From: Endothia cerciana
Lineage: Eukaryota; Ascomycota; Sordariomycetes; Diaporthales; Cryphonectriaceae
Reading direction: 5' to 3'
DNA: 64,000 bases
Assembly (NCBI GenBank): GCA_026119935.1
Contig: JALRMH010000005.1
Span: 310,001-374,000 of the forward strand
Both the position numbers and the translations under genes were made by a program. Below the pieces are notes generated by a model. That model did no database searches. It saw only the letters and a program-made list of their open reading frames with translations, and was not told where the DNA came from. This document shows, in pieces, positions 45,749 through 57,481 of the stretch. Numbering within the stretch: the stretch's first letter is position 1; every line of letters starts with the position of its first letter.

Positions 45749-47887
45749 ATGCCGTTAGCACCAGATATTGGTGTCCATAGCCTGGGGGACATCGACGAAT
45801 CCCAGGTCCCGGGCACCATCCAGCTAGTCGATCTCGACGAACACCTCGCAACCCGGCATGCCAAAGGCCACAAGGATATCATTCTCGTACCTACTCCATC
45901 AGGTGATCCAGCTGACCCCTTGAACTGGTCCCCCGGCAGAAAACGTCTCGCCCTCGCTTGTGTCCTGGCGTGAGCCCCCTTGATGGGTATCCTCTCTACG
46001 TTAGCTCAAGCTGACGCCACGCAGGTACACGTGGTTCAACGGCATGGCGCTGTCCGTGGTCTACTCCGTGGAGACCTCACTGTCTGTTGCCCTCGACGTC
46101 AGCGGTGAGTCCCCATGCCAAGGCCTCGTGGAGATTTGGCTTCTGAAAGTGAAGTCGATGTAGTATCGAATCTCAACGCCGGAACCGGCTACTTCTTCCT
46201 GTTGTGTGGATGGGGTCTCCTCTTCTGGCAGCCCTTTGCTCTGCAATACGGGAAGCGCATAACTTACGTTGCGTCACTTATTGCGCTCTGCGTAAGTAAT
46301 CCACGAGTCACTTGACCTTCGAGCCTCGATCGTAGGCTAACTTTGGCACAGGGTATCAGTGTCTGGAGCCCCTACGCAAAGGGCGAGGGCCAGTGGATCG
46401 CGAGGAACATTGTCATTGGCTTCTTCGCAGCGCCGATTGAGGCATTGCCCGAGACGACCATCACAGACCTGTATTTTGCCCATGAAAGAGGGACTTATAT
46501 GGGCTGGTATGCATGGTTCCTCGCCTCCTCAAATTTCTTCGCGCCAGTACGTAGCCCTGCAAGCAAAACTATGGCCCTTACGCCGATAAGCCACGAGAAA
46601 ATAATACCGAGAGACTATTGGTGACCATACTCTTGGATCATATCTCGAGGCTCACTTTCCTCCTTCGTTTCCAGGCAATTGCTGATTCTCAGACGTCCAG
46701 GTAATTACCGGCTTCATCAACGATGGCATTGGATACAAGTGGTGCTTCTTTATTCAAGCCATTTTCTGGTGCGTTGCCTCTTCTCAATTTCCTGCTAGAT
46801 ATGCCCTTCTCTCCGCTGGTGGCTCAGGAGCTGCCTCAACGAGATGTCAGCCCAGAGAGTAAATCACAGGGCTCAAGGGATAATGCTAACCCCCCATACC
46901 CCTCTCAGCGGTGTTGTCTCGATCTTTTTGTTCTTCTTCCTAGAGGAGACCAATTACGACAGAAAGACCGTCGGCGTAGTAGAAGACAGCCAGTCATTTT
47001 CACGATCTGATGCCGAAGCTGTGGACGGAGCAGGCGGTGCGAAGGCGGCTCCAGAGAAGGAGACTGCCACGAACGCCGCAGCAAATCCCGTCGAGGGGGC
47101 GAGCACTCCGTACAAGAGCAAGACATACCGGGAAAAGCTCGCCCTGTGGGACAAGCCGCGTCCCTTTGTGATGCACTGGCGGGCATGGCAGATCCTCAAG
47201 CTCTTGTCGTGGCCTGTCATCTTCTACGCGGGGTTCTCTTACGGAACGTATCTGGTCTGGTTCAACATCCTCAACGCCACGGCATCGATCATCCTCGGCG
47301 GAGAACCTTACAACTTCTCGGCGGCGATAGTTGGCCTGTCCTACCTCGCGTGTATCATAGGCGTCACCGTCGCCTCGCTCTTCACGGGTGTGTTCTCGGA
47401 TTGGTTCGTGATCAGGATGGCAAGGCGCAACAATGGCGTCTTCGAGCCAGAACAGCGCCTGTGGCTGTTTGCTGCTGCCACAATCATCCTGCCTGCAGGC
47501 TCTATCCTCTGGGGCGTCGGAGCCGCACACGGCGTTCACTGGTTTGGTTTGCTCTTCGCCATGTTCCTGATCTCCCTGTGCAACGCGTGCGGCGTGACAC
47601 TCTCCCTGGCATACTTGGTGGACTCGTACCGAGAGGTTGCGGGAGATGCGTTGGCTTCATGCATCATCGTTCGCAACACCATGAGTTTCGCGATTGGCTA
47701 TGGAATTACCCCATGGCTAGATGCGCTGGGTTACCAGAACTGCTTCATCAGTGTAGCCTTTGTGGGACTGGCGGTCTGCTCCGTGTTTCTGATCATGATC
47801 AAGTTCGGAAAGAAGTTCAGGGAAGCGTCGAGGGTGAAGTACTGGAATGAGGTCAGGATCAGGATGGAGAAGGGGCTGGTGCATTAA
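45749..47887 (+). CDS. MFS transporter of the HOL1/drug:H+ antiporter kind
   Basis: Six exons join in phase: 45749..45969, 46025..46104, 46164..46291, 46352..46546, 46701..46768 and 46909..47887 (introns 55, 59, 60, 154 and 140 bp), giving 556 residues. The cytoplasmic N-terminus ends with the DPADPLNWSPGRK motif typical of this MFS branch. Membrane segments follow: GTGYFFLLCGWGLLFWQPFA, a loop with YGKR, then FFAAPIEALPETTITDLYFA and ERGTYMGWYAW, conserved in the family. A central loop with ETNYDRKTVGVVED precedes the second half. The splice choices are set by these continuities. Export of a cation, drug or metabolite by proton antiport is likely but the substrate is unknown. It is followed by a protease pseudogene and a regulator fragment. 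Confidence 0.92.
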
Positions 47888-49694
47888 GACATGCACTTCC
47901 TTATCGTCGTGTGAAAGTTCTACGGTTGTTTGGAGTTTGAACAAGAGGACTTTACCCCCATACGTACGCTGATCTCTGTATAATACTGGATACCAAAGTA
48001 CGCATGAGCAACTTTTCTCAGCTGAGAGGCTGATATGTAGTTAATTCTCCTAATCAATATGCATAATTCCGCCTTCAGGTCCCCTCGATGACAAGCTATA
48101 AGCAAAATCCTTCTCCGGCAATGACCAATTCCCAGGAAATAACCACTTTAGTGTGTTTTCATGTCATGGCTCTCTTCGGATTTCTTCTGCAAGGAGAACC
48201 GTATAATCCTACCTGGCTCACGTACATTGACACTTTCCTTTGGTACGGATACCTCTTAAGCCACGTTCCTCGAGATCTATAACACCTTGCAATCACAGGA
48301 TAATGATAGCAGCAGTATGGCCCTGGCCATGGGATACCTCTGCCTGCGGGATTGTTATGGCAGTAATTAGTACCGAGGCACAGACTTTCAACAAGAATAA
48401 AACATTTCTTCCTCCTATTGCTATGGCCTGCTCAGATGAATACCACATTATATATCGGCGAAACTGGCGGGTCATCACTTATGAGCTTAGCGTCTCCACT
48501 CACTGTAATTGCTGCAACGCTACGGAGCAGCCGTACGTACTTATCGCGGATTTTTGCTGGGCAGCAGATTTCTGGCGGTCTGCTAGCCTCAGTTCGACGC
48601 CCAATCCTCCCGGCTCAGCAAAGCTTATCTTGACATCCCATGCCATCCTTCCAGCATGTGAAACAATGGCAAGCCTTTTATCGCCGGTGTCAGTCTTTAT
48701 CCAGTACATGACTAGCGACGAACGTCCCTGTGGCCCTGCCTTGTCTTGGTCCGAAGCGTTTCGTCGGTACAGTAATGCCTCGCAGTATGTTCGTACATTA
48801 TAGAAAGCCAATTTATCCGCCATTTTGCTTCCGCCTAGGCCGTTGGTATCCTTCGTGCGACATCCACTTCAGCAACTCGGGCGTGTCTACAAACCAGATC
48901 CGCCCAGGTCCGCGGATGAAGTTCTTATTCCAATGATCCACTTGATTGCACACAATCTTTCTATAACTGCTATGGAGAGTTACGGGCCAATGCCCTGGTC
49001 CCTTTCAGCAAATTTGTCGCAGCTGAGCCTCATATAATACTGTCCCTGAACGGCCCGCGTCAGGGTCCAGATCAAGAAGCGTCGTCCGGCGCTTCGGCGC
49101 TCCACCCCTTTGGCCTCTGAACTTCATTGCAGGCCAGACAGAAGTGCCGCTGTGGGCTTGTCGACTTATGGAGTAGACTAGGCTTCCCCGGTCTCGCCGT
49201 AGTTTTCTTGAATGGGTGAGGATCATGGTACCGTAGTACTGTCTGCCCTCGACTGGAAAGCCCTTACTGGCACCAGGCTACAGAACTTCTTTCACGAGGG
49301 CGAGAGGAAAGCAAGAGATAGAGATGAAAGAACCAGAACCTAGTCACACCACGACATGTAAGTGGACGAAATCTCCCAACGCAAGGCTCCCTACTACTCG
49401 CCACGGGGACGTTATGCTGCATGTTTCGTTGCTGGCCATACGCCCTTACAGTGGTACAAAAGAATGCATGTGCATTCAATTTTGATACCTGTCAAGACCC
49501 AGGGGTGACCCTGACCTTGGGAAATGAACCTATTCACTCTCGAGGAATATATAAACGAGTCCTCTTTGCTCTCATCGTCCCGTGTTGAATCAGGACAACT
49601 TCCATTTCTCACCTGAGTCTTCATTTTCTTGGCCCCGAGTCATACCGGCCCTTGACACTAATTCGCTTCTTTTTCCTAATACGTAGTCTTTAAG
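47888..49694. other. Long intergenic region, AT-rich
   Basis: 1.8 kb without a recognisable gene. Small frames (48088-48282, 48240-48803, 48500-48823) overlap on both strands. A TATAAA string at 49549-49554 lies about 140 bp before the eqolisin coding sequence and may be its TATA box. No ATG in a plausible frame occurs between that box and 49695. Confidence 0.45.
49548..49555 (+). promoter_or_regulatory. Candidate TATA box of the eqolisin gene
   Basis: TATATAAA-type string on plus, 140 bp ahead of the protein-coding homology and followed by a pyrimidine-rich stretch. Position fits a core promoter; there is no experimental support. Confidence 0.4.
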
Positions 49695-50775
49695 ACGAAG
49701 GCCATTTCTGTGCTCCTTTTGACCGAGGCTGTCCTGGGCGCTCGCCTAACCCAACATCGCCGCGAAAATCACGAGAAGCGTGCTCTCTCCCGCAAATCTG
49801 GCCCGAAGAGGGTCGACGGCATTACCAACACGACTGAGACTGAATACTCGGACAACTGGGCTGGAGCCGTCATCGTCACCACAGATGTCTCCTCAGCAAC
49901 CGCTGTCATCACTGTGCCCAGCGTTGCGGCACCCTCAGGTGGTGGGAGCTCAGAGTATTGGTATGTCTCCAAGAAGACTCCCTTCCGTCTTGTACCTTTT
50001 TGGCCGATTCGTCCCCGCCGAGTCGTCCCCGTCGGGGCAGTTCTGCCGCTTCATTACCCTTGAGATGCCCCGAAACAGCTACGGACGACCGTCATCCTTC
50101 ATTGCTCCCTTGCCGAAGAGGTATTCTAGTCTTCTGACAGTGGAACAGTGCCTCTGCTTGGGTCGGCATCGATGGCGATGCCTGTGACACTGCCATTCTC
50201 CAGACTGGAGTCGATTTCTGCTACGAGAAAGGCAGCCTTTCATACGATGCCTGGTACGAGTGGTACCCTGGTGAGTACAAGCAAGTTTCAGCACAAAAAA
50301 CATTATTGCCCTATTCTGACCAGCTTCAGACTACGCTTACGACTTCGACCTAGATGTGTCCGAGGGCGATGTCATCATGATGAGCGTCACCGCGACCTCG
50401 GATACGGCAGGCACTGCGGTGATCGAGAACCAGATGACCGGAAAGTCTGTCACTCAGACCTTTACTGGGAATGTGCAGGGGGGGGCCTTTGCCGCACCAA
50501 CGCCGGGTGGATTGTCGAAGACGTAAGCGCAGTTGAGCTTGATGAGCCTATATCTCCAGGAATGTTCATGCTGACCTCAACCACAGTTCGAAGAGGGTAG
50601 CTCTCTGGTGGCCTTTGCTGATTTTGGCACTGTCACCTTCTCGAGCGCTACAGCCACTGCGGACGGCAAGACACTGAGTCCGACCTCCGGCTCTATCATT
50701 GATACCATGCAGAGCAACGAGGTTCTTACGTTCTGCTCTACTTCTAGCGATGAGGTGACATGCACATATGAGTAA
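49695..50775 (+). pseudogene. Eqolisin (G1) glutamic endopeptidase, disrupted
   Basis: Homology runs over four exons, 49695..49960, 50149..50270, 50330..50522 and 50587..50775. A signal-peptide-like KAISVLLLTEAVLGARL is followed by a propeptide and TEYSDNWAGAVIVTT, the start of the mature eqolisin fold. Exon 2 has SAWVGIDGDACDTAILQTGV, with the catalytic glutamine, and DAWYEWYP; exons 3-4 have GWIVED then FEEGSSLVAFADFGTVTF, with the catalytic glutamate. Two defects show. The codon where ATG is expected reads ACG (49695-49697), with no ATG in frame upstream. In exon 3, a run of eight G at 50478-50485 leaves the exon one base short of phase, so GLCRTNAGWIVED is read in a different frame from the 5' part. 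Either could be a sequencing error; together they suggest decay. Eqolisins are secreted acid proteases. Confidence 0.85.
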
Positions 50776-51311
50776 GTTCAGAAGTATGGGGTGCGGATAC
50801 TTCTGACTACAAAGTGATTGTGGTTATGCAATGGATGTGGCTGAACTAGACATATGGTAAACATATCATGTTCGGAAATTTTGTACTGTATATAGTTTAA
50901 TGCTCCATCACTTCATATCGGGCCTTTGCCTTTTAGTAAAATGACCGTCAGTACCGGATCTGTCTGTCTGAGTACACGTTTAAGTTTAAACGTCGGAAAA
51001 TAGCTGAATCCTTCTTTAGCAGTGTTCCGATCTTCAATCACAGCTCTCAACCCTCTGATGAGAGGACAAATCTAATTTGCGTCAAGTCTTGCTCAGTTCT
51101 CACTGGCATGAGGCAATACCTCTCAGCACTGAATTCAGGTAAATTTCCAGCTTGGACACTTCGACCGAAGTCATGGTTGCCCAGATTAACACTTTCCTGC
51201 CCAAGGTCCATAGGGCAGCATGCTTTCAGCAGCAAGTTCAGTTTGTTGTTTCCTACCAAGGCTTGTCCTTGAATACCAGAATAATTACTTTCAGTTCTGC
51301 CCACCTCATTC
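50776..51311. other. Intergenic, convergent 3' ends
   Basis: 536 bp of AT-rich sequence between the eqolisin remnant (plus) and the shortened regulator (minus). I scanned the minus strand for missing exons of the regulator and saw none. Confidence 0.5.
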
Positions 51312-52504
51312 TTATCCACCATGATCCAAGACTGGACGGATGTTTAGTCTTCGACTGGCATCCCTCCTCAACATACATGCGACCTTTTGAGCCTGTTTAT
51401 ACTGTTCCCCTTTCCTTATGAAACTGTCTGAATCTGCTGCTGAGCCTTCACATCCAAGTGATTCTAGCTGACATGATGCACTTGTTGACAGTATGAAATA
51501 CGCTCGATTTTCCGGAACGTCCTTGGCAAAGATGGCCATTGCCAGCAGTGACTGTATTGAAAGCAAGCTTGGCTGTTGGAGGATGATCTCATGCATAACT
51601 GATATTGCATTCCGATAGAACGCATTGGCAATACCAGACAATTCGTCTTCGGAGCCGGGGGCTATTTTGAAACGGACAGCTGTTGCAACAACGGCGTTGA
51701 CGAATGCCCATCTGGCTGGATCTCCAGACGGAGCAGCAGAGCTGGCGGCGTACTGGGCATCTAGGAGTGTCAAGAAGCTCGACACGTCTAGTAGCTGGTA
51801 CTCTGCCATGATGTCGTCAAAGCAGTTCTGGATCAGACGACTCGATATATTGGAAGGCATCAGCAGAGTGAACTTTCCCTTAGTCTCAGCCTCGTCCACA
51901 CTTCTCTTTACCTCCTTCAAGCGTGTTTCAAATGTGCCTGGGAGCAAGAAGTCGGGGAATATTGTTGCACGGCTGCCTAAGCTGATCCGTCTGCTACATG
52001 AGCTCACAGCAGCAGCATCGGATCGTGATATCACTGAATTCTCCAGATGGACTCCTTCTGGCGCACATGGACTAGTGGCTTCTATCGAGAGTGGGATCGA
52101 GTCAATTGGATTAGGTAGGATGTCTCGACTCGTGCTGCCGCTGATAACGAGTGATCGTGCCGCCGACGGGTCTCCTTGTCTTTCAGTGGTCCTTCTACTG
52201 GGATACAAGTCAGACGCTTCACACTTGACTGCGCCTTCAAGGGAATGCCTTACCCTTTCGCAGGGCCTCGATATTTCCTCACAACGGCGTAAGTACACTC
52301 TGCAGAACGCGCGACGCAGTGGCCGCATTGTGGCTTTCCACCGTCGCAGCGTATCTTGCGGGTTTTACATCGGGCGCACGCCTGCGCGACGTTTAGGGAC
52401 GAAAAGGACGGTTCAAGGTTCTATATCAAGAAGGAGGGAGGACTCACGATCAGGATCCTTTGGTGCCCCGCAGGCGACGCTTGTGCCTTCTTTACCGCAT
52501 CCAT
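51312..52504 (-). CDS. Zn2Cys6 transcription factor, C-terminally shortened
   Basis: Exons 52448..52504, 52254..52381 and 51312..52194 (introns 66 and 59 bp) encode 355 residues. After a 19-residue exon 1 (ending QRILI), exon 2 gives ACARCKTRKIRC and DGGKPQCGHCVARSAECTY: all six cysteines are present. The exon 3 splice at 52195 joins RGPAKG to RTTERQGD. From about residue 170 the fungal middle homology region begins (SSRLIQNCFDDIMAEYQLLD) and continues to SIQSLLAMAIFAKDVPENRA, where homologues go on for several hundred more residues. Here a non-homologous tail of about 60 residues runs to a stop. The gene may be truncated by deletion or a natural short form. It would bind DNA but probably lacks normal regulation. 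Confidence 0.78.
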
Positions 52505-53193
52505 GTCTGCTTGGAGAACTGACCACGGGCGCTGATGTTTGCATGCGCTCCCGAGCACAGAACACAGCAGAAGACAAAGGCGAAGTGAAATGGCGGCTTT
52601 TAATTCCTGATTGTGCCGCTCGGTCGCCCCCCTTTTGGGACCGAAGGAGAAGAGATGGCAGTGCTGATTCATACTGTAAGAACCATTCACGGAAGCAAAA
52701 GTTGTATCCGTTGTGCGTGTCAGCCCCCATTTGCTAACAAGCCTCTATTAGTCAGAGCAGCACAGTAAAAGTACAGACGTGCATTTGATTCCGCATTACA
52801 AACCAGTCGGCTTACGGATAATTCCATAAACAGCTTCTTCCAGGGGAACATGGAGGGTTTCATGCCATTTTGCTTCCGCTCTTATGAAATTGGTCTCGGT
52901 CTAATGCCTGAGACCCAGATATCCACGGAGTAATCGGAAGTGAATTCTTCTGCAAGTAGATTGATACGTCTTGAGTGTCATTGCTATAAGAGACAGATCC
53001 TCGCTGAGGGCACCCTTATCACAATGTAATGTCTGCTACTTTCAGCGCCACAAAATTACGCACGAGAATGAAGTCTTGGTGACTTGGTCCCCCTTCCTCA
53101 CGAAATTGCATACGGAATTGTCGATCTACTTTCATACTCTCGTCCTCTTTTACCTTCTAAGTCACTCCGGTCTTCTTGAAGTTCGGAAGTACA
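52505..53193. promoter_or_regulatory. Divergent promoter between regulator and opsin-related gene
   Basis: 689 bp between outward-facing starts. Frames on both strands near 52413-52737 overlap exon 1 of the regulator and are noise. No defined site was recognised. Confidence 0.4.
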
Positions 53194-54158
53194 ATGGCTT
53201 TCCTACCACGAGGAAACGATGCGCTCAATATCAACCCTCCAACTGGAGTAAACAATGCCTTGTCTCAAGCTGGCTCCGACTGGCTTTGGGCTGTTACAGC
53301 CGTCTATATCATCTCATTCGTAAGCTTCGCGTTTTCCTCGAACATTACATCGGCTCTTAGACCTCTAGAGAGCAGCCGGGTACTGACATCTGCGCTTTCC
53401 TCGCGCTCTCTCCACAGCTCGGTCTCCTTGTCTTCTGCTTCACGACTCGTGAAAGTGACAGAGTCTTCCACTACCTCTTCACGTGTGCCCTCCTGGCCGG
53501 CTGTGTTTCCTATTACGCCCAAGCCTCTGGCCTCGGCTGGAGCGCCGTCGAGCAGGTTGGCCAAACCACAACCCGCCAGATTTTCTTCGCAAAGTACATA
53601 AACTGGGCTATCGCGTTCCCAACCATTTCGCTGGCGCTCGGTATGCTATCAGATGTCTCGTGGACGACCATCTTCACCAACATCTTTTTGTCCCTGTTCT
53701 GGGTCATCACATACCTCGTTGCGACCTACACCTCGACAACATACAAGTGGGGCTTCTTCGCCTTTGGCACTTTCGGGTGGGTCATCATCGCCATGAGCAC
53801 GCTCAATGAGAGCTACGAGGCTGCGTCGCGTGTGGGCATCGCCCGCCACTACATCATCCTGTCCGGATCGGCCAACTTATTGTGGCTGCTTTACCCCGTG
53901 GCATTCGGCTTGAGCGATGGGAGTAACCGCATCACTGTCACCAGCGGTTTTATCTTCTTCGGCATTCTTGATGTGCTGCTGATGCCGGTGTGGAGTATTG
54001 CCTTTATACTTCTTGCACGGAAGTGGGATTACGTCAAGCTAAACCTTGCCTTCAGCGAGTCTCGAAGTGGGCCACACGGCGGCATTGTACATGGCAAAGA
54101 GAACCCAAGTGCGATCGAGGATGGAACTGTCACAGGTCAAAACACCTCAGATATATAA
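53194..54158 (+). CDS. Opsin-related (HSP30-like) seven-helix membrane protein, non-retinal
   Basis: Exons 53194..53319 and 53418..54158 (intron 98 bp) encode 288 residues with seven hydrophobic helices. Helix 3 reads FFAKYINWAIAFPTISLALG; aligned by its Trp and Pro to bacteriorhodopsin, the Asp85 position is Asn, Asp96 is Ala and Arg82 is Lys. Helix 7 reads SGFIFFGILDVLLMPVWSIA: the helix-7 Asp (Asp212 equivalent) is kept, but the retinal-binding lysine (Lys216) is Met. So it is an opsin-related protein, like yeast Hsp30/Mrh1/Yro2, which are stress-responsive plasma-membrane proteins, and not a light-driven pump. The alignment is by eye. Its C-terminal tail is hydrophilic. Confidence 0.9.
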
Positions 54159-55263
54159 ACGAGCTGTGATTTGCTCTCAGAGACCCAGAAAGACCAGGTA
54201 GAGGGTAATTTTGTTGTCAGAAGGCGGGAAATTATCCTTTGTATGATAAGTCTTTGGTTCCCCTTCATCTGCCAGGACACCTCCGGTGCTTTTATTTCCT
54301 TTTCTCCTTCTCGTACGGCCTTTTTGTCTCCTTTATTGGAGCTTGAGCCTGGCACATCACCTTATGGGCTTTGTTGGAGGTGGAGTCTTGAAGTAATTAC
54401 TTTAGCTAGATTTATATCATTACTTGTATTTCGAGAGTGGTGTATCGACAATTCCACAGCCTCCTGCTTAAGTGAATTCGACAATATTTAAGCCGTTCTT
54501 CACTTATAGGTTCGCTTAATCCGAATGCGGAACATGACGGAGTGGCAACGCTCGCCCCGGTGGGTTGCTCCTGATTATATTTTCCTGAGGGACCCCTGTT
54601 CCTATATTTTCGTCGCAGTGGCCGGGATCAACGACTAACATCGCCTAGTTCTAAGGTTGCCGTCATCTCGGGCATACGGTATTACCCTTTACCTATGTCA
54701 TTTTTTGATTGAGTATTGGACAATGTGTTCCGGGAGTTTTTTACCCGATGGGCGTGCGGAGGGGTTTTCTGGTATTCCGTTTGCCATACTATCCGCATTC
54801 TCTCTCTGACTCTAGCGGCGCAGCTTAGAAAAGTTTCCTAGTTCAACCTGGCACAGAAATAGAGTTGGTACTATAGTAAAGGGTGAGAGCGTTCAGAAAT
54901 GATGCAAGTGGCGGTGGACCCCGTCCTGAGGAAGACACATCCTGAGCCACTGCATCATTCTGGATGCTTGACAACAGCCGTGTGCTGATCAGTCAAGTCT
55001 TGTGCCGAGGTACAGTACATCTCCGCGCATGGACAATTCCTCCCCTCTTGCTGTAGTCTTTCCCCAAGTGTAGAGATCTCCGCACCAGCGTGGCCGGGAA
55101 AACATCACGGAGATCCGTGGATGGGATCGATGCCTGGCAGTTACTGGTAGAAAAATTTCAGTGACTCTTCTTCTTGTTGCGTTCATCTTGCCAACTCTCC
55201 GTGCACATGATCCTCGCAGACCACAGACAGTATAGCAGGCCAGCAACAGCGTGACGACTCAGA
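54159..55263. other. Intergenic spacer
   Basis: 1.1 kb between two plus-strand genes. It holds the opsin-related gene's 3' end, an AT-rich stretch around 54380-54500 and the promoter of the acyl-CoA ligase gene. No gene seen. Confidence 0.5.
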
Positions 55264-57212
55264 ATGACGCTTTGGAGATCTCCGCATCCCGACATTGAGA
55301 GTGAGTTGTCCAGGCCCCGGTAGAATCCAAACGCACGAGGATTGACTTCTCGGTAGTCCCCACGGACGTGACGACATGGGAGTGGCTCTTTGAGACTGAG
55401 CGATTCGTTCCGTTTAGCACCGATTCCAGAGCGGTGCTCGGGACGTACAACAATGCTGCGACCGACGAGAGTCTGGACTTCGCACAGGTCAAAGAAAAGG
55501 CTGAGGCCCTGAGTAATGCTTTGGCGAGAGACCATGGTTTGCAGCCAGGCCAGACGGTGTCGCTTTTTAGCACCAACGCAATCTGGTACGCTGTTGCTTT
55601 GTGGGCGACAACTCGTTTGGGTAAGTGAAGACCGAGAATGCATATACTTGGTGCATAAAAAAAAAAGCCACGGAGGCTCCTGTGGGCGGTGGCATGGCTT
55701 ATTCTTTCCTACGATAACGTCCCGTGATCTAGTTGGGCTTCTTGTCATTCCTGCCGGGACGGGCACCCAGACACAATGGATTGCAGAGGCTGATAGTGTA
55801 CAGGAGGGAGGGTGAACGGCGCTTCGCCGGCATACAACATCGAGGAGATGGCTCACGCTCTCAGAACTGCCGACACAAAGATCCTATTTACCCTTCCGGC
55901 TTCCCTCGAAGTCGCCATCTCAGCCGCGCGAGACGCCGGTGTGTCACGCTCTCACATCTTTCTCTTGGGTGGCTCAGCTCCGGGTTTCAAGAGCCTGCAA
56001 GACCTCGTCCGCCGTGGTTCTACCATGCCACCCGTCCCGCACTATACAATCCCGACATCCAGAACGAACAAGGACGTGTGCGGCTACCTGAACTTCTCCT
56101 CTGGCACGACGGGCTTCCCCAAGGCCGTGATGATATCCCACCACAACGTTATTGCACAATGCCTGCAACTACGCCAGCTTCAACTCCTCCCCTCCGACGG
56201 CCGCTGGCGTACCCTGGCGGTGATGCCACTCTTTCATATCACCGGCCTCGTGCGATTCATCACGTTTCCGGTCTTTATGAACGGCTACTGCCATATGCTG
56301 CCCGCGTTCAAGATGGACCTCATGCTCGAGACCATCATCAGGTACAAGATCGAGGAGCTGATCTTCGTGCCGCCCATCGTCATCAGGATGGTCAGGGATC
56401 CCGTCGTCGACAAGTACCTGCCGCAACTGCGGGCGACTATAAAGCGTTTCTCTTGCGGGGCGGCGCCGATGAGTCCCGAGGTGGCGAGGTCGCTACAGGC
56501 CAAATTCCCCGATACGGGGTTCCGGCAGGGTTATGGCGCGACAGAGAGCACGGCGTGTATCACTTGTCACCCGCCGTCTCATTTCGATTTTAAATATGCG
56601 AATACCGGCGGGATCCTTGTGGCGAATACCGTCGCGAAGATTATTGACCTGACGGAGCCGAGCAAGATGCTAGGGCCAAAGGAAACGGGGGAAATATGTG
56701 CCCGAGGCCCGCAGATTGCGATGGGGTACCTGGGCAACGCGGAGGCCACGGCGGAGTCTTTTGATGGCGAGGGCTTCCTGCACACGGGTGATGTTGGGCA
56801 CATCGACGAGGAGGGGCTGATCCACATCGAGGACCGCATTAAGGAGATGATCAAGGTCAAAGGTATACAGGTTCCACCGGCAGAATTGGAAGATCTGCTG
56901 CTGGGTCACGACTTGGTAGAGGACTGCGCCGTCTTGGGGATTCCGGACGAATATGCGGGGGAGAGACCCAAGGCTTTCGTTGTGCTAAAGCAGGGAGTGC
57001 CCGTGAGTGAGGAGGCGGGCATGCGGTTGTTGCGGTACGTACGCGAGAGGAAGGTCAAGTACAAGTGGCTAGTGGAGATCGAGTTCACGGACAGCATCCC
57101 CAAAGGTCCGACTGGAAAGTTGTTGCGGAGGATTTTGAAGGTGAATGACAAAGATCGCAGACGCAAGAAGGGATTGTCCGTAAAAGACGAGACAAGAAAG
57201 GCCAAACTTTAG
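55264..57212 (+). CDS. Peroxisomal acyl-CoA ligase, 4-coumarate-CoA-ligase-like
   Basis: Exons 55264..55300, 55357..55620 and 55804..57212 (introns 56 and 183 bp) encode 569 residues. The N-terminus MTLWRSPHPDIE joins IPTDVTTWEWLF. The acceptor at 55803 (TACAG) restores the typical RLGGRVNGASPAYN. ANL-superfamily motifs follow in order: YLNFSSGTTGFPKAVM (about 195), GYGATESTACIT (about 343), FLHTGDVGHIDEEGLIHIED (about 425), and PKGPTGKLLRR with the catalytic Lys (about 532). It activates a carboxylic acid to an acyl-AMP and then a CoA thioester. The C-terminus ends in AKL, a PTS1 variant, indicating peroxisomes, so an aromatic or fatty acid for beta-oxidation or secondary metabolism. The substrate cannot be read from sequence. 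Confidence 0.93.
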
Positions 57213-57481
57213 AGGTAGAAGTTTGATGGAGTGAGTGTCGTCGTAAACTTAGGAGCGTTCCTGGTCGAGTTGAATCTGGGACTTGGTCCTGCAGGCAGAG
57301 GAAGGACCCCCAATCAGTAGTCTTCTAATGCCGTTCATTCTTTATTGCAAGGTTGTGACCTGTCGAAGAGCCACACCCCAGAGGCAGCGAGATCTGAATG
57401 CCGTCGGATTGAGGGGAATACCGTTTTTAACTAAACACCATCCACAACGCCGTGCCGTCTACATGCGAAAGATACGGGCAT

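Noticed and set aside
51625..52737. 370-codon plus-strand frame over the shortened regulator
   Set aside because: Antisense; the minus strand carries a complete zinc cluster, splice sites and middle-homology-region sequence.
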